Assembly: GCA_018816345.1 (NCBI GenBank)
Contig: JAHIWG010000017.1
Location: 21,536 to 85,535, forward strand
Source of the DNA: Spirochaetota bacterium
GTDB lineage: Bacteria; Spirochaetota; Spirochaetia; Treponematales; UBA12059
Direction: 5' to 3'
DNA length: 64,000 nt
Shown: piece after piece, positions 8,916 to 16,966 of the stretch
Layout: every line of letters begins with the position of its first letter
Position numbering within the stretch: position 1 is the stretch's first letter
The notes under the pieces: model-generated
The model's input: only the letters and a program-made list of their open reading frames with translations
The model's database searches: none
Told to the model about the DNA's origin: nothing
Position numbers and translations under genes: made by a program

Positions 8916-9689
8916 ATGGGAGCAGGAGCGGTCATAGTGATAGGCGGGGGAGTAGGCCCCATGGCCGGGGTAGCCCTGCACGCCAAGGTGATCGAGCAGA
9001 CGCTCGGCGACGGCACCGACCAGTCCCATCTCTGCGTCCACCACTATTCCTGCCCGGCCCTGGTGCCAGACAGGACCGCCTACCTCCTCGGCGGGGGAGG
9101 GGATCCGGCCGAGGGCATGGCCGGCGTCTTCGAGGCCGCCGCCCGGGCCCTGTCCGGACGGCCGGCCGTAGGCGGCGTGCCCTGCAATACCTTCCACGCC
9201 CCGGCCATCTACGACCGCTTCGCGGCCATGGTGGCCGAGCGCGCTAGGCCCATACGCCTCGTAAATATGCTCTCCGAGACCGCGGCCTTCCTAGGCGCCT
9301 CAGTCGCTCCCGGGTCGACTATAGGCGTCCTTTCCACCACGGGCACGCGCAAGAGCGGCGTCTACGGCGAGCTCCTGTCGCGATCGGGCTACGTACCGCT
9401 CCTCGTATCCGAGGAGGAGCAGGCCCTGGTGCACGCGGCCATCTACGACGCGTCCTGGGGCATCAAGGCCACTTCCTCGCCCAGCGACCGCGCGCGGGAG
9501 GTCGTGGCCGACATGGCCGGCCGCCTGGCCGGGCGCGGGGCCGCGGCCGTCATCCTGGCGTGTACCGAGCTGCCGCTCGCACTCGGGGGCACTTCCCACG
9601 CGGGCGCCGTCCTCGTCGACCCGGTGCTGGCGCTGGCCCGCGCGCTCGTGCGGGAAGCCGCCCCGGACAGGCTCAGGCCGCTAGGCTAG
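8916..9689 (+). CDS. Aspartate/glutamate racemase-family protein
   Basis: A 257-residue cofactor-independent racemase-fold protein. The first half has a glycine-rich start (VIGGGVGPMAG) and the catalytic-Cys loop G-V-P-C-N-T-F-H-A at about residues 88-96. The second has I-G-V-L-S-T-T-G-T and the partner Cys in ILACTELPLAL. Two Cys in mirror-image half-domains are the acid/base pair of this family. It lies 21 bp after the dicarboxylate/amino-acid symporter, so it probably acts on imported Asp or Glu. The 3' end overlaps the convergent arsR-like gene by 9 bp. Confidence 0.85.
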   Translation: MGAGAVIVIGGGVGPMAGVALHAKVIEQTLGDGTDQSHLCVHHYSCPALVPDRTAYLLGGGGDPAEGMAGVFEAAARALSGRPAVGGVPCNTFHAPAIYDRFAAMVAERARPIRLVNMLSETAAFLGASVAPGSTIGVLSTTGTRKSGVYGELLSRSGYVPLLVSEEEQALVHAAIYDASWGIKATSSPSDRAREVVADMAGRLAGRGAAAVILACTELPLALGGTSHAGAVLVDPVLALARALVREAAPDRLRPLG

Positions 9690-10010
9690 CGCTTCCGCGC
9701 CGCCCAGCCTTTCCCTCAGCGAGCGCGCGGCCGCCGCCTCGGCGCAGGCGGCCATCTCGAGGACGCAGGGCGCCTCCAGCCTATACTCGACCAGCGTGCC
9801 CCTCCGCTCGTCGGCGATGAGGCCGACGGCCTTGAGCTGGGACAGATGCTTGGAGGCCACCGACTTGTCTATGCCAGCGGCGGCGGCCAGCTCGCAGACG
9901 CACCACGTCCTGTCGCGCAGGAGCTCGAGGAGGTGCAGCCGCATTGGGTGGGCCAGGGCCTTGAACAACTCGGCGCGTAGCTCGTACTTGCGGCGCAGGG
10001 TGTCTTCCAT
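9681..10010 (-). CDS. ArsR-family transcriptional regulator
   Basis: From ATG 10010 the product is 109 residues. Longer readings would use start codons inside the operator region. The winged helix is clear: FKALAHPMRLHLLELLRDRT, then WCVCELAAAAGIDKSVASKH as the recognition helix-turn-helix, LSQLKAVGLIADERRGTLVEY as the wing. The C-V-C pair in the alpha-3 region corresponds to the ELCVC metal/arsenic-sensing site of ArsR, and two more Cys occur near the C-terminus (APCVLEMAACAE). It is divergent from a redox/DGC/permease operon and probably represses it and itself. Confidence 0.85.
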   Translation of the reverse strand: MEDTLRRKYELRAELFKALAHPMRLHLLELLRDRTWCVCELAAAAGIDKSVASKHLSQLKAVGLIADERRGTLVEYRLEAPCVLEMAACAEAAAARSLRERLGGAEALA

Positions 10011-10021
10011 AACCTCATTGT

Positions 10022-10090
10022 TGCAATGTTTCGAAACAATGTCAAGAATCCGCTTGACAAACTTATGCAATGTTTCCAAAATAAGAAACA
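10022..10090. promoter_or_regulatory. ArsR operators and promoter of the thioredoxin/DGC/permease operon
   Basis: A perfect 12-bp palindrome TGTTTCGAAACA (10027-10038) lies in the direct repeat TGCAATGTTTC, which recurs at 10066-10076, 44 bp or four helical turns away. The second copy forms TGTTTC-N8-GAAACA (10071-10090). The forward promoter is TTGACA (10054-10059), 17 bp, CAAAAT (10077-10082), so the second operator covers the -10 box. Confidence 0.7.
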
Positions 10091-10102
10091 AGGAGGATGA
10101 CT

Positions 10103-10342
10103 ATGAAGGTACAGATACTCGGATCCGGCTGCGCCAAGTGCAAGCTCCTCGAGCAGCACGCCCGCGAGGCCGTCGCCGAGCTCGGCCTCGACGCCGAGCT
10201 CGTCAAGGTCAGCGACGCCGACGACATCATGGAGATGGGCGTCATGATGACGCCGGCCCTCGCCATAGACGGCGAGGTCAAGAGCGTCGGCAAGGTCCTC
10301 TCGAAGGACCAGGTCGCGGCCTACCTGCGGGAGGAGAAATAA
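10103..10342 (+). CDS. Small thioredoxin-fold redox protein (TM0996/MTH895 glutaredoxin-like)
   Basis: From ATG 10103, six bases after AGGAGG (10091-10096); the ATG at 10097 abuts the ribosome-binding site. The 79-residue product has a KVQILGSGCAKCK start with a CxxC pair, the cis-Pro loop as M-M-T-P-A-L-A-I-D-G-E, and ends in KVLSKDQVAAYLREE. This matches small thioredoxin-like proteins often linked to DUF318 permeases. It probably supplies electrons or delivers a thiol-bound metal or metalloid within the operon. DGC and permease genes follow immediately. Confidence 0.85.
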   Translation: MKVQILGSGCAKCKLLEQHAREAVAELGLDAELVKVSDADDIMEMGVMMTPALAIDGEVKSVGKVLSKDQVAAYLREEK

Positions 10343-10343
10343 C

Positions 10344-10715
10344 ATGGCCGGATGCGCGTGCGACGGTACCCGCGAGACCAACTTGATATACGCGTGCTCG
10401 GGCGCGGCTAATACCGGGCTGCTAGCCGACCAGGTGATGCGCGCCCTCAACCGAGACGGCGTCGGCTCGAGCTCCTGCTTGGCCGGGATGGGCGCGGGGC
10501 TCTCGGGGTTCCTGGAATCGGCCAGGGGCGCGACGCGGAACATCGTGCTCGACGGCTGCAAGGTCGCCTGCGGCGCGAGGATATTCGAGAAGAACGGTAT
10601 CGCGTTCCAGCATTACGTCATGACCGACTACGGCGTCGAGAAGGGTAAGACCCTTATAAGCGAGGATCTTATAGAGGCCGTCGCGGGACGGGTAGAGGGG
10701 CTCGTCAAGGCATGA
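10344..10715 (+). CDS. DGC-domain putative zinc-binding protein
   Basis: The 123-residue protein has conserved Cys at MAGCACDGTRE, YACSGAANTG, SSSCLAGMGAG and the eponymous D-G-C motif in VLDGCKVACGARIFEK. DGC proteins are small cysteine-rich proteins proposed to bind zinc; they recur beside ArsR regulators, thioredoxin-fold proteins and DUF318 permeases. It starts 2 bp after the preceding stop and overlaps the permease start by 4 bp, so the three genes are one tightly coupled operon. A role in holding a metal or metalloid is inferred from context. Confidence 0.8.
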   Translation: MAGCACDGTRETNLIYACSGAANTGLLADQVMRALNRDGVGSSSCLAGMGAGLSGFLESARGATRNIVLDGCKVACGARIFEKNGIAFQHYVMTDYGVEKGKTLISEDLIEAVAGRVEGLVKA

Positions 10716-11896
10716 GCGCCAAGGAAACCTCCCCTAATAGGAAGCTGCTGCTGGTGATCGGGGCGTTCCTGGCGGCGTATCTCGTCCCGTGGGGATCGGC
10801 CCGCGTCTCCGGGGCCCTGGGCGAGGCCTTCCTGATGCTGGGCGAGTACGCCCGCGACCACGTGCTCCTGTGCCTCGTCCCCGCGATGTTCATAGCCGGC
10901 GCGATCACCGTGTTCCTGGACCAGCGCTCCGTCATGCGCTACCTCGGGCCCGGCGCCAACAGGCTGGCGGCGTACGGCGTAGCCTCGGTCTCCGGCGCCA
11001 TACTCGCGGTATGCTCGTGCACGGTGCTCCCCATCTTCAAGGGAATCTACAAGAAGGGCGCCGGGCTAGGGCCGGCCGTGGCGTTCCTCTATTCGGGCCC
11101 GGCCATAAACGTCCTGGCCATAGTGCTGTCCGCCAAGGTCTTCGGTTGGAGGCTGGGCCTGGCCCGCGCCGTCGGCGCCGTCGCCTTCTCGGTCGTCATA
11201 GGGCTGGCCATGGCCTTCATCTATCGCAAGGACGACGCGGCGCGCGCGGCCGACGCGAGGCTGTTCGCCGCCCCCGAGGAGGAACCGGCCCGCGGGCTCG
11301 GTAAGATGTCCTTCTACATGCTCAGCATGGTCGGGATCCTCGTCTTCGTGAACTGGGCCGATTCCGGCGGCGGCAGCGCGGCCTGGGACGCCGTATACTC
11401 CGCCAAGTACTGGATCGCGGCCGCCTTCGGCCTGGCTCTCCTGTACTCGCTCGCGAAATGGTTCACGAGGGGGGACCTCGTGGAATGGACCGCCGCCACG
11501 CGCGATTTCTCCCTCCAGATACTGCCTCTCCTGTTCGGCGGCGTGCTGGTAGCCGGCTTCCTGTTGGGAAGGCCGGGCCATGACGCCCTCATACCCGGCG
11601 CGTGGATCGCGGGACTCCTCGGCGGCAACTCCCTGGCGGCCAACTTCCTCGCGGCCCTATCGGGCGCCGCCATGTACTTCGCGACCCTCACCGAGATCCC
11701 GATAATCCAGGGCCTCCTCGGCGCCGGGATGGGCCGGGGACCGGCGCTCGCCCTCCTGCTCGCGGGGCCCAGCCTATCCCTGCCGTCGATGCTCGTCATC
11801 TCAGCCGAGCTGGGGTGGAAGAAGACGGCCACGTACGTCGCCCTCGTGGTCGCGCTGTCGACGCTGGCCGGGGTGGCCTTCGGGGCGGTCGCCTAG
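10712..11896 (+). CDS. DUF318 (ArsP/YraQ-type) permease
   Basis: A 394-residue integral membrane protein with about ten hydrophobic segments in two similar halves. The family hallmark C-S-C-T-V-L-P-I-F-K-G-I-Y (about residues 94-106) occurs, with S-G-P-A-I-N-V-L soon after; the second half has GGNSLAANFLAALSGA and TEIPIIQGLLGAG. In ArsP-type members the cysteine-bearing segment exports trivalent organoarsenicals; other members are linked to copper or zinc. The ArsR regulator with a C-V-C sensor site favours a thiophilic metal or metalloid substrate. Confidence 0.85.
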   Translation: MSAKETSPNRKLLLVIGAFLAAYLVPWGSARVSGALGEAFLMLGEYARDHVLLCLVPAMFIAGAITVFLDQRSVMRYLGPGANRLAAYGVASVSGAILAVCSCTVLPIFKGIYKKGAGLGPAVAFLYSGPAINVLAIVLSAKVFGWRLGLARAVGAVAFSVVIGLAMAFIYRKDDAARAADARLFAAPEEEPARGLGKMSFYMLSMVGILVFVNWADSGGGSAAWDAVYSAKYWIAAAFGLALLYSLAKWFTRGDLVEWTAATRDFSLQILPLLFGGVLVAGFLLGRPGHDALIPGAWIAGLLGGNSLAANFLAALSGAAMYFATLTEIPIIQGLLGAGMGRGPALALLLAGPSLSLPSMLVISAELGWKKTATYVALVVALSTLAGVAFGAVA

Positions 11897-11962
11897 GATA
11901 GTCGCCGGCCTATGGGTCGCCTTGCCGGGCGTCGCCTTGCCGGCGAATGGGCAGGAAAAATA

Positions 11963-12011
11963 TGACTATGGTCAAAAAATAGTTGACCATAGTCAGATGT
12001 GGTCTTACAAT
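11963..12011 (+). promoter_or_regulatory. Promoter with perfect 13-bp dyad operator upstream of etfB
   Basis: A perfect inverted repeat has arms TGACTATGGTCAA (11963-11975) and TTGACCATAGTCA (11983-11995) with a 7-bp A/T spacer. The right arm contains the -35 box TTGACC (11983-11988); 17 bp later is TACAAT (12006-12011). A bound dimer would block RNA polymerase. The TetR-type gene closing this operon is the natural candidate. Confidence 0.8.
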
Positions 12012-12076
12012 CCTTCGAGGCGGGAAAACGAGCCAGGGGCGCGGCGCGCCCGGCCGTCCCGTCCGCCGGAGGAACC

Positions 12077-12874
12077 TTGAGAATACTGGTACCCATAAAG
12101 CAAGTGCCCGAGACGGGCGACGTCAAGATGGATCCCGAGACCGGGACCGTGGTCCGAGCGGGAGTGGAGACGGTGGTGAACCCGCTCGACCTGTACGCCG
12201 TCGAGGCGGCGCTGCGGCTCAAGGCGGAGCGCGGAGGGACCGTCGTAGCCCTGAGCATGGGGCCCGCCCAGGCCGCCAAGGCGCTCAGGGAGGCCGTGGC
12301 CATGGGCTGCGACGAGGCGGTGCTCGTCTCCGACCGCAGGTTCGGCGGCTCCGATACCTGGGCCACGTCCTATACCATCGCCCAGGCCGCGCGGAAGCTC
12401 GGCTACTTCGACCTGGTGATCGCGGGCGAGCGCGCGACCGACGGGGATACCGCGCAGGTGGGCCCGGGCATCGCGTCGTGGCTAGGCCTCCCGCTGGCCA
12501 CCTACGTCTCGCGCATAGAGAGCGTCGAAGGCGGCGAGATGATCCTGGAGCGGCTCGTCGAGGACGGCTACCAGCGCCTGGCGATAACGCTCCCCGCTCT
12601 CCTGACCGTCGTCAAGGAGATAGCCTCCCCGCGGCTCCCGACCCTCCGCGGGAAGAAGCGCTCCAAGGACATCGACATCGCCGTGCTGGACGCCGACAGC
12701 ATAGACCTCGACCCGAGCTACCTGGGCCTCAAGGGCTCGCCCACCAAGGTCGTGAGGATCGCCTCGCCTAAGGTCTCCCGGGGCGGCGCTACAGTTATCG
12801 CGAAGGACGATGAGGGCGTCGCGGCGGCGGCGGACGGGCTCGTCGCCTTCCTCGAGAAGAAGGGACTCCTATGA
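12077..12874 (+). CDS. etfB: Electron-transfer flavoprotein beta subunit (LctB-type)
   Basis: TTG 12077 is chosen as start because GGAGG (12068-12072) precedes it and the family N-terminus R-I-L-V-P-I-K-Q-V-P follows. The product is 265 residues. Recognisable parts are the VNPLDLYAVEAALRLK nucleotide-fold helix, AVAMGCDEAVLVSD, the beta-subunit signature VIAGERATDGDTAQVGPGIA, and the family block TLPALLTVVKEIASPRLPTL. The beta subunit binds FAD or AMP and, in bifurcating complexes, NAD(H). The order etfB-etfA-lactate dehydrogenase matches lctBCD of Acetobacterium woodii, so this is probably the NAD-linked bifurcating type. Confidence 0.92.
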   Translation: MRILVPIKQVPETGDVKMDPETGTVVRAGVETVVNPLDLYAVEAALRLKAERGGTVVALSMGPAQAAKALREAVAMGCDEAVLVSDRRFGGSDTWATSYTIAQAARKLGYFDLVIAGERATDGDTAQVGPGIASWLGLPLATYVSRIESVEGGEMILERLVEDGYQRLAITLPALLTVVKEIASPRLPTLRGKKRSKDIDIAVLDADSIDLDPSYLGLKGSPTKVVRIASPKVSRGGATVIAKDDEGVAAAADGLVAFLEKKGLL

Positions 12875-13902
12875 GCGCCGAGACCTGCCAATGCCTCGTA
12901 TGGACCATAGCCGAGCAGCGCGACGGCGCGCTCAAGGACGTCTCGTTCGAGCTGCTAGCCCGAGGGCGGCGGCTAGCGGACAAGCTGGGGACGGGGCTCG
13001 CCTCGGTCGTCATCGGCGACGGCGTCAGCCGCGAGGCCATGACCGAGCTCGTCGAGCGCGGCGCCGACGCGGTATATTCCGTCCAGGATCCTAGGCTCGC
13101 CCACTTCGTCTGCGAGCCGTACTCCAACGCGCTCTCGGGACTCGTCTCCGCCTACTCCCCGAGCGTCGTGCTCGCGGCGGCGACGTCTTCCGGCAGGACC
13201 CTGATGCCCCACCTCGCGGTGCGCGTCAGGGCCGGCCTGACCGCCGACTGCACCGAGCTGGACATAGAGGAGGGCACCGGGCTCCTGCTGCAGACGAGGC
13301 CGGCCATAGGCGGCAACATCATGGCGACGATCAAGACCCCTGACCGCAGGCCGCAGATGGCCACTGTACGCCCTAGGTCATCGAGGCCGCTGCCCCGGGA
13401 CCCCGCTAGGCGGGGGATCATAGTCGACGTGCCCGTGGCGGACAGCGTGATGGACGGGCGAGTCCGGGTGCTGGGCTATAGGAAGGACGCCGACGGCTCC
13501 GGTTGCGTGGAGGAAGCGGGGATAGTGGTCGCGGGGGGCAAGGGCCTCAAGAAGGCGGAGAACCTCGCCCTGGTACGGGGCCTCGCGGAGGACCTGGGCG
13601 GCGTCGTGGGCGCGAGCCGCGAGGCCGTGGACCGAGGCTGGATAGGCTACCCTCACCAGATAGGCCTCTCGGGCAAGACGGTCTCGCCTCGGCTCTACGT
13701 CGGCATAGGCATCTCGGGCGCCATCCAGCACCTCGCGGGAATCAAGACGAGCGAGGTCATAGTCTCGGTCAACCCCGATCCCGACGCCAACCTGCACAAG
13801 CTGGCCGACTACGCCGTCGTCGCCGACGCGTTCCTATTCGTACCCGAGCTGCGCCGCCGCCTGGCGGCCCGGAAGATGGAGGCAGATAATCATGGCGAGT
13901 AA
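12871..13902 (+). CDS. etfA: Electron-transfer flavoprotein alpha subunit (LctC-type)
   Basis: The 343-residue protein overlaps etfB by ATGA. The N-terminal half is a Rossmann-like domain (ASVVIGDGVSREAMTELVER, VVLAAATSSGRTLMPHLAVR). The C-terminal FAD domain has the RPAIGGNIMATIKTPDRRPQ loop, the GLKKAENLALVRGLAEDLGG helix, and the signature YPHQIGLSGKTVSPRLYVGI-GISGAIQHLAGI ending in VNPDPDANLHKLADYAVVAD. This is a complete FAD-binding alpha subunit. No N-terminal ferredoxin-like extension is present, as in LctC variants without one. The stop overlaps the dehydrogenase start by 11 bp. Confidence 0.92.
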   Translation: MSAETCQCLVWTIAEQRDGALKDVSFELLARGRRLADKLGTGLASVVIGDGVSREAMTELVERGADAVYSVQDPRLAHFVCEPYSNALSGLVSAYSPSVVLAAATSSGRTLMPHLAVRVRAGLTADCTELDIEEGTGLLLQTRPAIGGNIMATIKTPDRRPQMATVRPRSSRPLPRDPARRGIIVDVPVADSVMDGRVRVLGYRKDADGSGCVEEAGIVVAGGKGLKKAENLALVRGLAEDLGGVVGASREAVDRGWIGYPHQIGLSGKTVSPRLYVGIGISGAIQHLAGIKTSEVIVSVNPDPDANLHKLADYAVVADAFLFVPELRRRLAARKMEADNHGE

Positions 13903-15361
13903 GCCAGCGGCTTTCGCGGCGGTGACGCCGGCCATCGTCGAGGAGCTCCGCGGGATAGCGGGCGCCTCCAACGTCATAGTCGACGCGGAGCGGCTGGAGG
14001 CCTACTCCCACGACGAGACCAGCGCCGAGGAGTACGGCCGCATGCCCGAGGCCGTCGTGCTGGCGACCGATACGGAGATCGTCGCCGCGATAGTGCGCCT
14101 GGCCAACAGGGAGCGCGTGCCCGTAACGCCCCGCGGCGCCGGCTCGGGTCTCTCGGGGGGGGCCATACCTCTGTACGGCGGCATAGTCCTGTCCTTGGAG
14201 AAGATGAACAGGCTCCTCGAGCTGGACGTCGGGAACATGGTGGCCGTGGTCGAGGCCGGCATGGTCACTAACGACCTGGCGGAATTAGTCCAGGGCAAGG
14301 GCCTGTTCTTCGCCGGCTACCCGATGAGCCTCCAGACCTGCATGATAGGAGGCAACATCGCGGAGAACGCCGGCGGGGGCAAGGCCGTGAAGTACGGGGT
14401 GACCGGCCGCTACGTCCAGGGCCTAACCCTCGTTACGCCGAAGGGCGACGTCGTCAGGCTGGGAGGCAAGCTGTCCAAGGACGTCTCGGGCTACGACCTC
14501 AAGCGCCTGGTCATAGGCTCCGAGGGGACGCTCGGCGTAGTGACGGAGGCTATCATAGGCCTCGTCGGGTACCCGACGGCGAAGTCCGACCTGCTCGTCC
14601 TGTGGAAGACCCCGAGGGAGGCGATCGACGCGGTGCCCGCCATCATGGCCAAGGGCCTCGCGCCTACGAGCCTCGAATTCATGGATAGGCTCTCCATACG
14701 CGCGAGCTGCGGATACCTGAACGAGAGCCTGCCCTACGACGAGGCGGGCGCCATGCTCTTAGTCGAGGTGGACGGCTCCGACCCGGCGAAGGTCGAGGCC
14801 GACCTCATAGCCATAGGCGAGCTATGCGAGGAGAGGGGAGCGCTGGAGGTCTACGTAGCCGAGGACCGCAACAACATAGAGCGCATCTGGAACGTCAGGC
14901 GGAATATCGCCGAGGCCTTCAAGGTCCAGAGCCCGGTGCAGAGCCTCGAGGACATCGTCGTCCCCATGGCGTCGATACCGGAGATCATCCCCGTGCTCGA
15001 GCGCCTGAGCGCCGCCTACGGCATGACCATCCCCTGCTACGGGCACGCGGGCGACGGCAACCTGCACGCCACCCTGGTCAAGGATCCCGGCATGGACATG
15101 GCGACCTGGCGCCGCAACGAGGATCTCTGCCTCAGGGAGCTGTACGCCGCGGTGCGCGACCTTGGCGGCAAGATATCGGGGGAGCACGGCATAGGCATCA
15201 AGAGGAAGGCCCACCTCGCCCGGCTCGTCGACCCGGTAGAGCTGGAGCTGATGCGCTCCATAAAGCTCGCCTGGGACCCCAACGGCATCATGAACCCGGG
15301 CAAGATATTCGACCCGGACGGCGCGCCGGTACCGGACGGCGCGCCTGGAATGGCGCCGTAA
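13892..15361 (+). CDS. FAD-linked D-lactate dehydrogenase/glycolate oxidase subunit (LctD/GlcD-like)
   Basis: The 489-residue protein has an N-terminal FAD_binding_4 (PCMH) domain with VPVTPRGAGSGLSGGAIPLY, GGNIAENAGGGKAVKYGVTG and the GYDLKRLVIGSEGTLGVVTE motif. Its C-terminal FAD-oxidase domain has CYGHAGDGNLHATLVKDP and KISGEHGIGIKRKAHL, whose His residues bind metal and substrate. The family oxidises D-lactate or glycolate. Encoded directly after etfBA as in A. woodii, it should form an LDH/Etf complex that drives NAD+-dependent lactate oxidation by electron confurcation with reduced ferredoxin. That biochemistry is established for A. woodii and inferred here. Confidence 0.88.
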   Translation: MASKPAAFAAVTPAIVEELRGIAGASNVIVDAERLEAYSHDETSAEEYGRMPEAVVLATDTEIVAAIVRLANRERVPVTPRGAGSGLSGGAIPLYGGIVLSLEKMNRLLELDVGNMVAVVEAGMVTNDLAELVQGKGLFFAGYPMSLQTCMIGGNIAENAGGGKAVKYGVTGRYVQGLTLVTPKGDVVRLGGKLSKDVSGYDLKRLVIGSEGTLGVVTEAIIGLVGYPTAKSDLLVLWKTPREAIDAVPAIMAKGLAPTSLEFMDRLSIRASCGYLNESLPYDEAGAMLLVEVDGSDPAKVEADLIAIGELCEERGALEVYVAEDRNNIERIWNVRRNIAEAFKVQSPVQSLEDIVVPMASIPEIIPVLERLSAAYGMTIPCYGHAGDGNLHATLVKDPGMDMATWRRNEDLCLRELYAAVRDLGGKISGEHGIGIKRKAHLARLVDPVELELMRSIKLAWDPNGIMNPGKIFDPDGAPVPDGAPGMAP

Positions 15362-15363
15362 AC

Positions 15364-16008
15364 GTGGCGAGCCTCGGCCCGACGGCCCTGCGGACGAAGT
15401 CCGCCATCATGGAGAGCGCGCTCAGGCTTTGGAAGGAGCGCGGGTTCGACTCGGTGACGGTAGACGACATCACCGGGGCCGCCGGCGTCGCGAAGGGCAG
15501 CTTCTATACGTATTTCTCCACCAAGAGCGACATAATAGTCGAGGAGTTCAAGAAGATAGACGCCTATTACGCCGACTTCGCGAGGCGCAGGCTCGGGCGC
15601 TACGCGACGGCCCGCGCCAAGCTATCGGCCTTTACCCGCGCCCAGATGCGCTACGTGCGCGACGAGATCGGCTGCGACAGCCTCAAGGTGCTCTACGCCA
15701 ACCAGACGTCCCAGCCCGGCGGCGACAAGATCCTCACCAACGGCGACAGGCACTGGGTCAGGATCGTGGAGGCGATCATCGCCGAGGGACAGGCCTCCGG
15801 CGAATTCAGGGCCGACCTCGGCGCCGAAAGGCTGGCCGGCTTCTTCAACCGCTCGGCCCGCGCCGTCTTCCTCGACTGGTGCATAGGCGACGCGTCCTTC
15901 GACCTCGTCAAGGAGGGCGTCTTCTTCATGGAGCGATGGGCCGCGGCTTCCCTCTCGCCCCCGGGGGCCGAGGAGGGCCGGTCCTTTCAGGGGGGCGCAG
16001 GCGAATAG
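15364..16008 (+). CDS. TetR-family transcriptional regulator of the lactate operon
   Basis: GTG 15364, two bases after the dehydrogenase stop, gives 214 residues. The N-terminal helix-turn-helix is canonical: ALRLWKERGFDSVTVDDITG, AAGVAKGSFYTYFSTKSDII. The helical C-terminal ligand domain includes MRYVRDEIGCDSLKVLYANQ. As the last gene of the operon it probably feeds back on the dyad operator at 11963-11995. The inducer may be lactate, a CoA ester or a redox signal; this is not visible. Confidence 0.85.
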   Translation: MASLGPTALRTKSAIMESALRLWKERGFDSVTVDDITGAAGVAKGSFYTYFSTKSDIIVEEFKKIDAYYADFARRRLGRYATARAKLSAFTRAQMRYVRDEIGCDSLKVLYANQTSQPGGDKILTNGDRHWVRIVEAIIAEGQASGEFRADLGAERLAGFFNRSARAVFLDWCIGDASFDLVKEGVFFMERWAAASLSPPGAEEGRSFQGGAGE

Positions 16009-16010
16009 GA

Positions 16011-16038
16011 GGCCGCCCTTCCTGGAGGAAGGGCGGCC
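16011..16038. terminator. Bidirectional hairpin between convergent operons
   Basis: A perfect 12-bp stem (16011-16022 with 16027-16038) and TGGA loop sit directly after the TetR stop and 21 bp before the end of the rhodanese gene. No T-run accompanies it. Confidence 0.65.
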
Positions 16039-16059
16039 CGGTAACGATAGCGCTCCGGA

Positions 16060-16932
16060 TTACTTCCAGACGTACTTCACGAATTTTACGGCGGGATCCT
16101 TGGATATCTCCTGGGCCGAGCCGTCGTACGACCTGACCTTGGTCCAGCCGAGCTGCTGGCTCAGGATCCACCACCAGGCGGTGCAGAGCACGCCCGAGTC
16201 GCAATGGACGACCATATCCTTCTTGGGGTCCAGCTTGAGCGCCTTGACGGCCTCCTCGAGCTCGGCCTTGGGACGGACGAGGCCTCCGACCGTCAGCCAC
16301 GAGGCGGGCAGGGCGGTCGCGCCGGGGATATGGCCGAACTGCTCGACGAAGCCCTGCTTGGTCACGCCGAAGTAGGTGTCGTAGGAACGGGCGTCGACGA
16401 TCTGGGCGCGCCTCAGGTTCTTGACGACGTAGTCCTTGGTGGAGATATAGGAGTCGACGAACTTCACCTTGAAGTCGGTGCCGTCCCTCGACTCGAACCC
16501 GCTAGCGGTCTCCTTGCCGGCCTTGGTCCACTCGGCGTAGCCTCCGTCGAGCACGGCGACGTTGGGGACGCCTGCGTAGACCAGGGTCCACGCGACGCGG
16601 GTGGCCCACGCGAAGCGGGCGCCGTCGGCCTCCACCACGACCACGGTCGAGGCCGCGTCGATACCGGCGTCGGCGATTATCTCCGAGAGGTCGTCGGCCT
16701 CGGGGACCTCGTTTGACAGGCCGTCCTTGGCCACGAAGAGCCCTAGGACGTTGACCGCGCCGGGTACGTGGCCGGCCTTATAGTCGTCGACCTTCCTCAC
16801 GTCCACGACGACGACGCCCGGCTTGGCCGAGTTGGCCGCGAGCCACTCGACGGAGACTATGGGATCGACGCCGCGGGCGAAGGCCGGCGCGACGAGCGCG
16901 GCGGCGAGCAGGATCGGTAGTGCCTTCTTCAT
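16060..16932 (-). CDS. Exported tandem-rhodanese sulfurtransferase
   Basis: The 290-residue protein begins with a signal peptide (MKKALPILLAAALVAPAFAR). Two rhodanese domains follow. The first (about 27-140) has VVVVDVRKVDDYKAGHVPGA but lacks a catalytic Cys loop (VVVVEADGARFAWAT). The second (about 160-285) has the active-site loop H-C-D-S-G-V-L-C-T-A. This is the usual inactive/active arrangement of thiosulfate sulfurtransferases. It acts outside the cytoplasmic membrane. It is the second gene after the multihaem cytochrome (34-bp gap), suggesting a shared role in periplasmic sulfur or thiosulfate chemistry. Confidence 0.88.
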   Translation of the reverse strand: MKKALPILLAAALVAPAFARGVDPIVSVEWLAANSAKPGVVVVDVRKVDDYKAGHVPGAVNVLGLFVAKDGLSNEVPEADDLSEIIADAGIDAASTVVVVEADGARFAWATRVAWTLVYAGVPNVAVLDGGYAEWTKAGKETASGFESRDGTDFKVKFVDSYISTKDYVVKNLRRAQIVDARSYDTYFGVTKQGFVEQFGHIPGATALPASWLTVGGLVRPKAELEEAVKALKLDPKKDMVVHCDSGVLCTAWWWILSQQLGWTKVRSYDGSAQEISKDPAVKFVKYVWK

Positions 16933-16966
16933 TCGATTACTCCTTGCGGTTCTTCTCCCCTACGGC

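Noticed and set aside
7827-9197. Long minus-strand frame over the symporter and racemase
   Set aside because: It is the mirror of two well-supported genes with His/Gly-rich low-complexity translation; GC-rich codons commonly create such frames.
10063-10561. Minus-strand frames across the redox/DGC genes
   Set aside because: They oppose a well-supported operon and contain no recognised domain.
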